From positions 1-64,000 of the forward strand of contig CAJNOP010000311.1 of the NCBI GenBank assembly GCA_905250075.1: DNA of 64,000 nt, given 5' to 3'. Positions 23,086-32,826 of the stretch are shown piece after piece (position 1 is the first letter of the stretch; each line of letters begins with the position of its first letter). Under the pieces are notes generated by a model that saw nothing but the letters and a program-made list of their open reading frames with translations, was not told the DNA's origin and made no database searches. The DNA is from Rotaria sp. Silwood1. Taxonomy: Eukaryota; Rotifera; Eurotatoria; Philodinida; Philodinidae. A program made the position numbers and the translations under genes.

Positions 23086-23327
23086 CAGAGATGTAGTGAC
23101 GGAGAGATTCCAAGGATGCGTACCCCTCCAATTAGAGAAAAATCATCATTTTCCCTACCAAAGAAGCCCTTGTGTGTATTGACAACAGAGGTCACAGAAT
23201 GAAAAAAAAAGTAATGTACCCAAACCCCACATAATGGATATAAATATGTTACACACCTTACTAACTCTGAAAAGTTTACCCTTGCATATCTCTCCATCAC
23301 TACATTTTTTCCTTCACCACATCTCTG
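23086..23327. mobile_element. hAT-like MITE
   Basis: A 242-bp non-coding element between the TPC and Ohr genes. The left end begins CAGAGATGTAGTGACGGAGA; the right end read in reverse begins CAGAGATGTGGTGAAGGAAA and then repeats TGTAGTGATGGAGAGAT. The CAGAG start is typical of hAT terminal repeats. A clean 8-bp target duplication is not visible. Confidence 0.55.
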
Positions 23328-23392
23328 TTGTTAGACAATTTATTATTCTATGACTATTTAAAAGATTTTTAAAATAAAGACATTGATGACTT

Positions 23393-23408
23393 TTTTTTTT
23401 CTTTGTAG
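23393..23408 (+). other. Splice acceptor abutting the Ohr ATG
   Basis: TTTTTTTTCTTTGTAG is immediately followed by the ATG at 23409. No upstream coding exon joins to it, so it is a likely trans-splice acceptor (or the end of a 5' UTR intron). Confidence 0.55.
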
Positions 23409-23963
23409 ATGGCTCATAATCTAGCTCGCTCGTTGTTATCATTTCGTGGCATTAATCCAATAGGTGGATCGATGCGTGCATTTTCCATTATGTATACTGC
23501 TCGCTGTACAGCAACAGGTGGTCGTGACGGTCATGTTGTATGTGATGATGATCGATCGCATTTAGATGTGAAATTAACTAAACCAAAAGCACTCGGTGGT
23601 TCAGGTGCTCCCGGAACAAATCCCGAAGAATTATTTGCTGCTGGTTATAGTGCTTGTTTTTTAGCTGCCATGGGTTTAGCAGCCCAAAATCTTAAAAAAC
23701 CATTACCACCAACATCAAGTGTTAGTGCAGCTGTTAGTATTGGTAAACATGATAATGGTAATTTTGGTTTCAAAGTTGAATTAACAGTTAAAATACCAAA
23801 TACTCAACAAGCTGATGCTGATGCTTTAACTAAAGCTGCACATTATATATGTCCTTATTCTCGTAAGTTATCTTTTTCTTTTAAATTTAAAATAATTTGA
23901 TAAGAAATATTTTTAGATGCAACACGTAATAATGTTGATGTTACAATCAAAACCATAACATAA
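23409..23963 (+). CDS. Ohr/OsmC-type organic hydroperoxide reductase
   Basis: Two exons, 23409-23862 and 23917-23963, giving 166 residues. Ohr proteins reduce organic and fatty-acid hydroperoxides with a reactive cysteine pair. The Ohr start YTARCTATGGRDG appears only after about 28 extra residues rich in Arg and Ser (ARSLLSFRGI), which look like a mitochondrial targeting segment. Catalytic residues are present: Arg 39, Glu 74 in NPEEL, Cys 83 in GYSACF and Cys 148 in CPYS. The family is mostly bacterial and fungal and rare in animals, so an origin by horizontal transfer is likely. The added presequence, the 54-nt intron and the acceptor before the ATG show full adaptation to the host. It is a detoxification gene that would suit a desiccation-tolerant animal. 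Confidence 0.92.
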
Positions 23964-24084
23964 CATCAACCATGACAATTACTTATTCTTTTACATTAGA
24001 TCTTAATCTGCTTTTTTATTGTCTTTTTTTTTATTAATTAAATAAATATAAGTATAATTTCAATCGACTATCGCAGTTAATGTT

Positions 24085-25812
24085 TTAAGAATAAATTATT
24101 TTTGTTATCCAATCTGCATAATACGATATTTTTGTATATACACCAAGACCAGCACAACTAAAACCCCATGATATTATACCAATTAAATGCCAACGACCAT
24201 ATCTTAACAAAACCATTGGACCACCTGAATCACCCTACGAATAGAGAAAACAACGAGAAGAAAATTTCTTTTCGAACTTTAATTTCGATTTTTCAAACTT
24301 ACTTGACATGCATCACATGTTGAATTTTGACATAAACCAGCACAGATAGTTGTTACTAAATTAAGATCTTTTAATTTACATTGATCATTTGATTGAATAG
24401 GTACTTCAACTTCACGTAAATATCGAAAATTTCCTGTACCATGAGTATCTCCCCATCCAGTAACAAGGGCTCGATCACCAATTTGAACAAAATTTGGCAT
24501 GGATGATAAACATATTGATCGCACAAAAGGATTAAATATAAGTGAATGGGATAATTGAAGTAATGCAATATCATGTACCCATCGACTTGATTTTCCATTA
24601 TACGATGGATACTATTTAAAATACAAAAGAAGAATTATTATTTTCTTTAAATTTTTTTAAACTTAATATTATGTACAACAACAATTTGTTTAATCGTTCT
24701 TGTTACTCGTGAACGTTCTGTAGAATATCGATCATGCATACCGAATTCAGCCGATAGATTTTCTGGATTTGTTCTATATTGATTTAAGCATTTCATTTTT
24801 CTATTAGATAGGAAAAAAAAAGAAGAAAATAATTCTATAAAAATATACCCATTAACACAATGTGCTGCAGTTACGATCCAATTAGCATTGAGAATCGTTG
24901 CTAAATGTTGAAAAAAATCAATTGAGGAAAAAAAAAGTCATACGAAGGTTTAACCTCCACAAAATTTGCCACGATCATTAAGAAGTACTTGCCAAGGATA
25001 ACTATGTGGTACAGCTTGACGACCACCCACAATACGACTAGAAACTCCACGAGAAAATCTATAACCATTTGTCGATGTTAAACCACATTCTATTTTGAAT
25101 ATAGTTGAAATATAAATATTGAGAAGTCTTCTTTTTTTTACCAGCATAGTTTTCTGCTGATAACATAGATGAATTAATTAAATGCGACGGTGTGCTTAAT
25201 GCTTCTAGAAATCAGTAATCATTCAATACAAGGAAAAAAGAATAATAAAACAAAAAAAAAAGTAACTCACGTTCTATTTGAATAAGTTGATAATGCATAA
25301 AAAAATTTGCATCAAGATATTGATCATTAAGACGAAGTTCAATCATTAATGTATGTCCCACACCAGCTACACGTACTTTGCGACGATCACCACATACTTC
25401 AACTTTTTCATTTTCTAATCCTGGTGTCCATAAATTGACAGAACCGCGACGACAACCTGCTTTTAGATATTCTTCAATAGAAACCGGAATAAATATGTAA
25501 TCGAATTCAACAACAATACGCTATAGAGAATTAATAAACTTTATTTCAAAATAAGAGTGAGAAATAGAATTCGACAACCTGTTGTGATGAACCAACCACT
25601 AACCATTGACAATGAATAATTGATTCAGTATTCATCATTGTTGTTTTATTAAAAGCAAGAAGACCTGTATCATTCATGAAACTACGTAACAATGGACAAT
25701 TAAATAGTACAACAGTTGGTATAGAGTTTATTAAAATAATCATAATCAAAAGAAAATTTTTGCCTAGATCTCCGAAGTGAAATACACGAAGATATGTTAA
25801 ATCGATGATCAT
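24085..25812 (-). CDS. CUB plus trypsin-like serine protease
   Basis: Eight exons on the minus strand: 25579-25812, 25271-25520, 25142-25204, 24955-25089, 24849-24900, 24677-24800, 24303-24611, 24085-24234, giving 438 residues. A hydrophobic N-terminal segment ([17 protein letters not shown]) is a signal or anchor. Residues about 38-165 look like a CUB domain (paired Cys, [18 protein letters not shown]). Then come a linker Cys and the activation site R201/IVGG and an S1 domain with the complete catalytic triad: His 241 in TAAHC, Asp 300 in DIALLQL, Ser 392 in GDSGGP. Asp 386, six residues before the Ser, predicts trypsin-like cleavage after Lys or Arg. It is a secreted or surface protease zymogen; the substrate is unknown. 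The gene is transcribed towards Ohr; their stop codons are about 120 nt apart. Confidence 0.9.
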
Positions 25813-27963
25813 CTTTATTTTATTTCTTTATCAATAATCAAGATTTATTCGTTTTGTTTTTGTTCTTATTATCATTTTTTTAGGCTAGAAGGAACAACGA
25901 ATAATCAGTTCTTTTTTTCTTCTTCTTTCTCTTCTATGTAAAAAAAAAAAAGGTATCTTTTAGTTTAACCTTCAAAAAAAAAACGAAGAATAAATGTGAT
26001 CGACACACATAAAAGAAGGTCTCATCATTGTTTCAAGTATGCTGATAGAATTTCTTATTTTGAAAGCCTTGATTCAAGTAAATAAGATTTCGTTCTTTTT
26101 TATTTGTTTGTGTTATTGATTCTTTCGTTTTGACTAGACAATTTAACAATAAGATAAACATTACAAAATGATTTTGTTTGTCTTCTTCTTCTTCTTCTTT
26201 TTTTTTCGTTTCTTTTTTTACAGACTAGAGAACAGTTTTATTATGCACCTTTTTTTTGTCATCATAATTGTAGGAAGCATTTTTTTTGTCACACTTTTGC
26301 GTGACTTCAATTCGACAGTTAATTTTATCAGACTTCTTTCTCTTGTTCTTTATTCATTTGAGTATACACGTAATAAATTGCGAATAAAAGTATTTATGCA
26401 AATGATCATATTATCACGAAGAGGTCAGTTCTATTATTTATTACTGTCCTTGAATTATGTATACTTCATCGTTTCGAGTATATATACAGATCGAGTTTAT
26501 CAGTAAAAAAAAACAACAAAATAAATGAAAAAAAACACGAACAATGTCATGATCAAGTATATACACAAACATGAAGAACAACACAATTTTTGTTGAGTTC
26601 GTCAAATGTCAAGTTCTGATAAGCGCCAAATAGTGGCACGTTTTATGCGTAGGTTGAATGATAAAAAAAAATAAGAGTAGATGTGAGTAATAACAATAAT
26701 ATTACTAACATTGAATTCCTCAGAATCGATATATCAACAATGCGATAGTGCCAAATGCGGAGGTATATATACATGCATAGAATATGAGTTATATATAACA
26801 TTTTTTTCTTCTCTCATTCTACTCATATTGCCTTCTCCCGCATGCTGAATGCATATTATGATTGAGAGCGTGTGTGTGTGTGTCGATAAACTTAGTAGTA
26901 AGTAAATGTGTATGTGCTCAATTGGCTTGCCTACATACTCATTTTTTTTTCTTCTTTCTGACTTTTTCGTCAGTTGTACAGTAGTAAAAAGAAGAACGTA
27001 TAAAAGACTATTGTCCAGTACCATTGGCCGGTCATTGACTCACACTGGTGTCTTTCTTTTTCTCTTTACTATCGAAGATAAAAAAAGCAGGAAAAAAGAA
27101 AAAAAAGAAACTAATCTATATGTGTGCTATTGCAATCTCTTGCGTGGTTATAGAGTAGTGGTATATGGGAGAAAAAGAGAGCAACATAAGGAGAGGGAGA
27201 ATAAACGAACGGAAGGACGACGACCAAAACAAGCGATAGTGGTATGTACACAGTGGAGAGTAAGTTGCTTGCATGCTATCTCCTCTTTTATCGACACAAC
27301 AATGATTATAAGTTGATCGCTAAGGTTCAGTCTTTCTTTCCGTTCTTTCCCTTCTTCTTCTTCTTCTTCTTTTCTCTACTTACTGAGACATCGATGATAG
27401 ATGGTGATGATGATGATGATTCCAAGTCAAACACAATTTGATTCTTCCCCTTTCCGTTGCCTTTCTCGTATATATCCATCCTAGACTATGTGCATTAGAA
27501 AGTATTGAACGAATTATTCGTAAGTTGATTGAGATTTTTTCTTTTCATTAGAGCTTATTTTGTTTCTTTTTTTTGGTCCTTGGTATTTATTATTATATAA
27601 TCAAAAAAAAAAAAAAAAGAAGAAGAAGTTATATTATTAGTAAAACAGAAATATCTTAAGCATATAAACAACATTCTTTATCGTAAAACATGAAAGGTAT
27701 GTGTCTTATCAACATATTTTCAATATGAATAAAACCTTCTGATCAAATCTCAATATTTTCTTTTTTTAAATATCTTCTGCACTCTAGCGATGTCGCTATT
27801 ATTCCAATGGACCATTGGCTAATAATTTAGTTTATTTATTTTTCTAAAAAAAAAAAACAAGAAAAAACTCACCATCTTTATATTCGTTCTAGATGCATAA
27901 TAAATAAATTGAATATTTTTCTTTTTGGTTCTTGATTTAAAAACAACAAAACGAAAAAAAATC
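25813..27963. other. Intergenic stretch between divergent protease and tropomyosin genes
   Basis: About 2.1 kb without a supported gene between divergently transcribed neighbours, so it should contain both promoters. It holds long poly-T and poly-A runs, a TG run (26871-26883), CTT repeats (27353-27370) and GAT repeats (27402-27420). Open frames here, such as 26168-26506 and 26906-27316, are low-complexity and unlike any family. Confidence 0.5.
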
Positions 27964-30276
27964 ATGTCAAGTTTTCTTCCATCATCATCATCATCTCACA
28001 CAAATACTGCTAGTAGTGGTACGAATACATTGCAACGTTCAACATTGAACAATGCTGCTAGTAGTGGTACGAATACATTGCAACGTTCAACATTGAACAA
28101 TGCTGCTAGTAGTGGTATGAATACATTGCAACGTTCAACATTGAACAATGCTACTAGTAGTGGTATGAATACATTACAACGTTCAACAGTGAACAATGCT
28201 GCTAATAGTGGTATGAATACATTGCAACGTTCAACAGTGAACAACGCTGCAGCTGATGCATTACGAAAAAAAATGCAACAATTACGTGATGAACTTGAAC
28301 AGGTTAAAGATGATTTAGAACGTTCACGTAAAGATTTAGAAAAAGAACGACATGGTCGTGAAATTGTAAGTTAAATATTTAAGAAAATAATTAAAAATAA
28401 TAACAAAATCATTCGTTTAGGCTGACTCTGAGGTTAGTCAATTAACACGAAAACTTCATTCATTTGAAGAACAACTTGAACGTACAGAAGAACGTCTAGT
28501 ACAAACAACAAATAAACTTGATGAAGCATCACATACAGCTGATGAACGAGAACGGTTTGTTTTGTTTTTTTTCTTATTAAACATTTAATTTCTATAACTA
28601 TTTCTTTTTTTCCTTTTTAGATCAAGAAAAATGCTTGAAAACCAATTAAATCTTGGTAGTGATCGTACAGAACTCATTGAAGTACAATTAAAAGAAGCTC
28701 GTGCACTTGCAGCAGAATCTGATAAAAAATATGATGAAGTTAGTTATTTGATATTGTTTTGTTCTTGTTTTTATGTTTTTGTTTTAGGTAGCACGAAAAT
28801 TATTAATTCATGAAAATGAACTTGAAAAAGCAGAAGAACGTGCTAAACGATCAGAAACGTAACTTAAGTTTTTTTTTTTCTCATTTAGTAAGATTAGATT
28901 TAATTAATGATTTATTTATTTTTCTTTTAAGGAAATGTGTTGAATTAGAACAAGAAATGAAAAATCTTCATCATCAATTAAAATCCTATTTGGCTCGTAT
29001 TGATGATGTAATATAATTAAACTCTTTTTTTTTTAAATAACTTTAATGAATAAATGAGTTTTCTTTTAAAATTCAGGCTCAAAATAAAGAACAAACATTT
29101 GAAGATCAAATTCGTCGTCTTTCTGAACATTTAAAAGATGTAAGTTTATAGATTTTTTTTCTTTCTCGAGAGATCATAATTTTAAGATATAAATAACAAA
29201 AATTAGGCTGAACGACGATCAGATCTTGTTTTTAAAGAACGATATGATCTACAAAAAGTAGTAGAATTTTTTGCAGGTAGTTTATGAGCATATGATTTTA
29301 GTTTTCCATTTATACATATATATATATTATTTTTTTCTCCATGCATTTTGTTTGTTATATTCCTACCTGCATGGTTTTTTATTGCTGTGTTTGCATGTCT
29401 AGGCTGAAACTCGCGCCGAATATTCTACCAAACAAGTACAACGACTACAGCGTGAAGTGGATACACTTGAAGGTTTGTAATGAGAGTTAAAAAAAAAAAA
29501 AGATGGCATTTTATGGCTTATTATACATATATTTAGTATAATTATTATTTTTCATGCTTTGAATGTTAATTTGGTTTTTCTGCATATGATTTATTTAGAA
29601 TTAATTTCAAAGCTTTGGACTTAAAGAGATTAGTAGATAGTTTAATCATTGAATAATATCAATCATGTACATACAAAGATAGAAGAATTCATAGACATGG
29701 ATGTCTCGAATGCATGGGAGGAGGGCAACCAGTGACTTGATCAAGATCATCTTGCGCATATTTTTTTTTAAACACATGGATCATAACAATATGACATTTA
29801 ATACAAGGCTTACATGACCGTAAAAAGTATCGCTTCCAATGAAAGGGTGTTGAATCAAGAGAATTTGAGTCTGGCTTCGGCTAAAAAAAAGACTTTAGTT
29901 CCGTTTTTCTTTAGCGGAGTTTCAGTGTTTTATTGTTACAAAAAAAAAAACTTGCTGAACCATAAACTTTCTCACATATCGCGTTGATCTCAGGACAGCT
30001 ATTCTTAGTTGAAACGTTACAATCTTTTCGAATAAATCGGTTCTTTTCTTCAAATATAATTTAACAAATATAGATGTATGACATACATGTGACATGTATA
30101 TGATTGATATTGAATTTCAAAATCGAGAAGATGTTTCGAAACCTTTTTCTATCTTTTATTTTAATAAGATAACATGTTATTTTCTATTTGTAGAAGAATT
30201 ACAAACTGAACGTGATCGTTGCAAAACTCTTCAAAACGAAATGGAACGTTGTTTCTCCGATTTACAACTACTTTAA
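27964..30276 (+). CDS. Tropomyosin with repetitive N-terminal extension
   Basis: Exons 27964-28365, 28421-28554, 28621-28738, 28788-28858, 28932-29007, 29077-29139, then either 29207-29276 or 29403-29472, then 30194-30276; 338 residues either way. Tropomyosin is a two-stranded coiled coil lying along actin filaments. Family marks are EERLVQTTNKLDEASHTADE, KMLENQL, ESDKKYDEVARKL, ENELEKAEERAKRSE, KCVELEQEMKNL and AETRAEYS. The usual animal protein is about 284 residues. Here about the first 97 residues are instead a Ser/Asn/Thr-rich region with five 16-residue repeats, and the usual N-terminal coiled-coil start (used for head-to-tail overlap) is not seen. It may come from another exon further upstream. 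Two 70-nt exons can fill the penultimate position (see findings). Confidence 0.9.
28003..28242 (+). repeat. Five tandem 48-bp coding repeats in tropomyosin exon 1
   Basis: Five copies (28003, 28051, 28099, 28147, 28195) of a 48-bp unit encoding N-[AT]-[AT]-[SN]-SG-[TM]-NTLQRST-[LV]-N. Copies 1-2 carry Thr and 3-5 carry Met at one site, and copies 1-3 carry Leu while 4-5 carry Val at another, so the array grew stepwise. The frame is kept throughout. Confidence 0.9.
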
Positions 30277-30711
30277 AATGGATCTCAGGATAAACATTCT
30301 ATTGTATCGTTTATTTCATTATCATCTGTCATACATTCATTTGCTACAAAACATTTTTTTTTTCTTATATTATTATTATTAGCACACAATCCCAGTTTGT
30401 CTAATTGTCAATATATCATCATTGTGTGTGTGTTTCATTTCGGTTTTTTTTTTCTTTCTCAGTCTCTTTTGTTCAAAATAAAGTAATCATATTCATATAT
30501 TGTACTTGTCTATTGTCTCAGATAATTTCTCTGTTGTCATTTTAGTTGAATTCATGCAGATCTAAATAGTCATATGAGAAATTTTTATTATTATTATCAT
30601 AGTGTCCTCTTTTCTTTTGTCTTGTATTCGTAACAGTAAACATTAAAAAAAAAAAGAAAATTGTCATCGTTGAAAAAATTCTTTTTTGTATATACACACA
30701 CACATATATAT
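30277..30711. other. 3' UTR and spacer between tropomyosin and SRP9
   Basis: No gene. An AATAAA-like signal (CAAAATAAAGTAATC) lies near 30475, so the tropomyosin transcript may end before about 30500. Confidence 0.45.
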
Positions 30712-30726
30712 CTATGCATTCTTCAG
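30712..30726 (+). other. Splice acceptor abutting the SRP9 ATG
   Basis: TATGCATTCTTCAG lies directly before the ATG at 30727. It is a candidate trans-splice acceptor for a single-exon gene. Confidence 0.5.
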
Positions 30727-30954
30727 ATGTTTATACAATCGTGGGAAGAATTTGCTAAACAAGCCGAACGACTTTATCTTAATGATCCAATAAATTGTCG
30801 TCTTTGTTTAAAATATCGAAATGAAATGCTTATATTACGATTAACTGATAATCATACATGTCTTCAATATAAAACCAAATATGCTCAAGATGTGAAAAAA
30901 GCTGAAAAATTTATGTCAAGTCTTTTGCGGCATATGGCATCAAAAGAAACATAA
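30727..30954 (+). CDS. SRP9: Signal recognition particle 9 kDa protein (SRP9)
   Basis: A single exon of 75 residues, too short to stand out by length but well matched to SRP9: SWEEFAKQAERLYLNDP at the N-terminus, LCLKYRNEMLILRLTD in the middle and YKTKYAQDVKKAEKFMSSL at the C-terminus. These correspond to the human T-W-E-E-F, VVLKYRH-x-DG, VTDD and YKTDQAQDVKKIEKFHSQL blocks. SRP9 pairs with SRP14 on the Alu domain of SRP RNA and causes elongation arrest during co-translational targeting to the ER. Human SRP9 is 86 residues; here the acidic tail is missing and the protein ends soon after the conserved helix. It lies 450 nt downstream of tropomyosin on the same strand. Confidence 0.9.
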   Translation: MFIQSWEEFAKQAERLYLNDPINCRLCLKYRNEMLILRLTDNHTCLQYKTKYAQDVKKAEKFMSSLLRHMASKET

Positions 30955-31655
30955 AAAAGAAAAACTTTGTTTTCTTTTTTATTTTTTATTGTTAATTAAG
31001 AAAAAAAAATAAAACAACACGAAAAACAAAAAAAAGATGATGTAAGAATTTTTAAGTTGAACAAAATATCATAAAACTTGAATTGTATTTTTCAAGTATT
31101 CATCATATAGAGACATCAAAGAAATGAAATCCTCTTTTTTTGACTCTTAATTTTTACGATGTGTGCTGTTATCAATTCGCACCTTTCTCCTTCTTCTTTT
31201 TTTTTTTTTTTTGTTTCTCGCGTATGTGTTCTGTTCTCTCTCTCTTTAATATGAACACATTTAACCGAATGATTGAGACAAGATATATATGAATCTTATT
31301 TTTTTGTTATCCTCTTTCATCCATTTGAAATTTATTGATTATTACATGAGAAGAATGAACATGGTAATTAACAAGCAATCGACTAATGATACATAGAGAA
31401 GAAGAGACTTAGAGATCAATGATACCGACATTTTAATCATTCTATAAAAATGTCTTGTTTTTGAAATGAAATAATGAAGTTGAAATTTTATTTTCGATAA
31501 TTGAAAAAAAAACACAAGACAAAAAAAAAAGAAAATCAATGTTTTATACAATGTCCATTGAATTAAGAAGAAGAAGCAAACGAAAAAAAAAAAAAAAATC
31601 ATTGTTCGACTAGAATGTGCAATTAGAATTAAGAATAAAGTTTTTATTATTTTTT
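30955..31655. other. Convergent intergenic stretch
   Basis: 3' flanks of SRP9 (+) and the homeobox gene (-), rich in A and T runs. No gene is supported. Confidence 0.45.
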
Positions 31656-32826
31656 TTATGTGCTTGTTGTTGTTGTTGCTGATCCATTCACTGCATTTGA
31701 TAAAAAACTTGCTAAACCCATAGCTGGTAAAGCAAAATTAATAGCAGGTTTTATAGGTGAATTTTGTTGATGATTTTGTTTTGGTGATGAACTAGATGAT
31801 GTTGGTGATGATGCTGATGAACATGATGTTATTGTATCTATTGATCCATTGAGTATTTGTGATGTTGGCATAGGACGAATTTTTGTTGTTGCTAATCGAA
31901 CAGCAGCCGTTGATAATGGATTTATTGGTGGTACTACTATTGGATTGATACCCGATTGAGATGGAACATAACTTGAAGCAGCAGCTGCATACATATAGGA
32001 AAAATAAGAAAATGGATCAGCAGCATAACCTGGCCAAGCAAATGCTAGTTTCTGTCTTTTATCTTTCATTCGACGATTTTGAAACCAAACCTAAAGAAGA
32101 CTTATGTTTTTATGTCGTTTTAAATAAGAAATAGAACCCTTTGGAAATATTTTTCTCAGCAGGAAATCGTTTAAAATGAACCAATATGATCTCTAATCGA
32201 CTTCAAAAGATATTTTGTGGCCATCACGGTGACTGAAGCAGGGGATGTGACATCATCCGAATCAAGACTTTTTGTTGTTGCCTCAGTGAAGCAGTGTTTT
32301 ATACAGATTTTTCGTTCTGAAAAGACGATTTAAAAGTCTAAGACGAGGAACATCTCTGTTTTAGGAATCGCAATGTCTCCGCACTTTAAAGTTGACTCCT
32401 TGAGGGTACTCTTAGTGTCCATGATTATTGTCTCCTCTTCTTTTCCACAATCCTTACTTTAATAGTTGATTCTGGTAATTGTAATTCAGCTGCTAGCTCA
32501 CAGCGTCTTGGTCGGCTAACATAATTTTCACGAAGAAATTCTTTTTCAAGTCTTGCTAATTGTTCACGTGAAAATGCTGTTCGATATCGACGAATATTAT
32601 CATCATTAGAATTTGTTGAATTCATATTCATATTTTTATGATTGATTAAATGACCATTTGTATTTGTTGAATCGTCTATAAAAAGAAGGAAAGAAATTTT
32701 GTTTTTGTTTTTGTTTTTTAAGCTAAATAAATTCATTTTCATCATACCATTATCATCAGATAAACATTCATCAGAAAATATTCCCGAATTAGTCCCTAAT
32801 AGATATGAATTATTAGTACCTAACAT
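31656..32826 (-). CDS. EVX: Even-skipped (EVX) homeobox transcription factor
   Basis: Three exons on the minus strand, 32748-32826, 32458-32675 and 31656-32090, giving 243 residues from the ATG at 32826. The homeodomain (about residues 54-113) reads [45 protein letters not shown], then [15 protein letters not shown] across the exon junction. Tail sequence [15 protein letters not shown] after the homeodomain corresponds to the EVX-type AMSWPHPADPSFY. Even-skipped proteins are repressors or activators that pattern the posterior body and specify neurons in bilaterians. The C-terminus is Ala/Ser/Thr-rich. Intron 2 splits the homeodomain at Lys/Val-Trp-Phe-Gln. The first intron (32676-32747) is itself open, so skipping the splice gives a slightly longer protein. 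The true N-terminus may lie further upstream. Confidence 0.92.

Noticed and set aside
26906..27316. A 136-residue open frame upstream of tropomyosin
   Set aside because: Rich in Phe, Lys and Arg from simple-sequence DNA; no family similarity and no supporting splice sites.
29207..29472. Inclusion of both 70-nt tropomyosin exons in one transcript
   Set aside because: Joining them shifts the frame and meets a TGA two codons into the second exon, so they are treated as alternatives.
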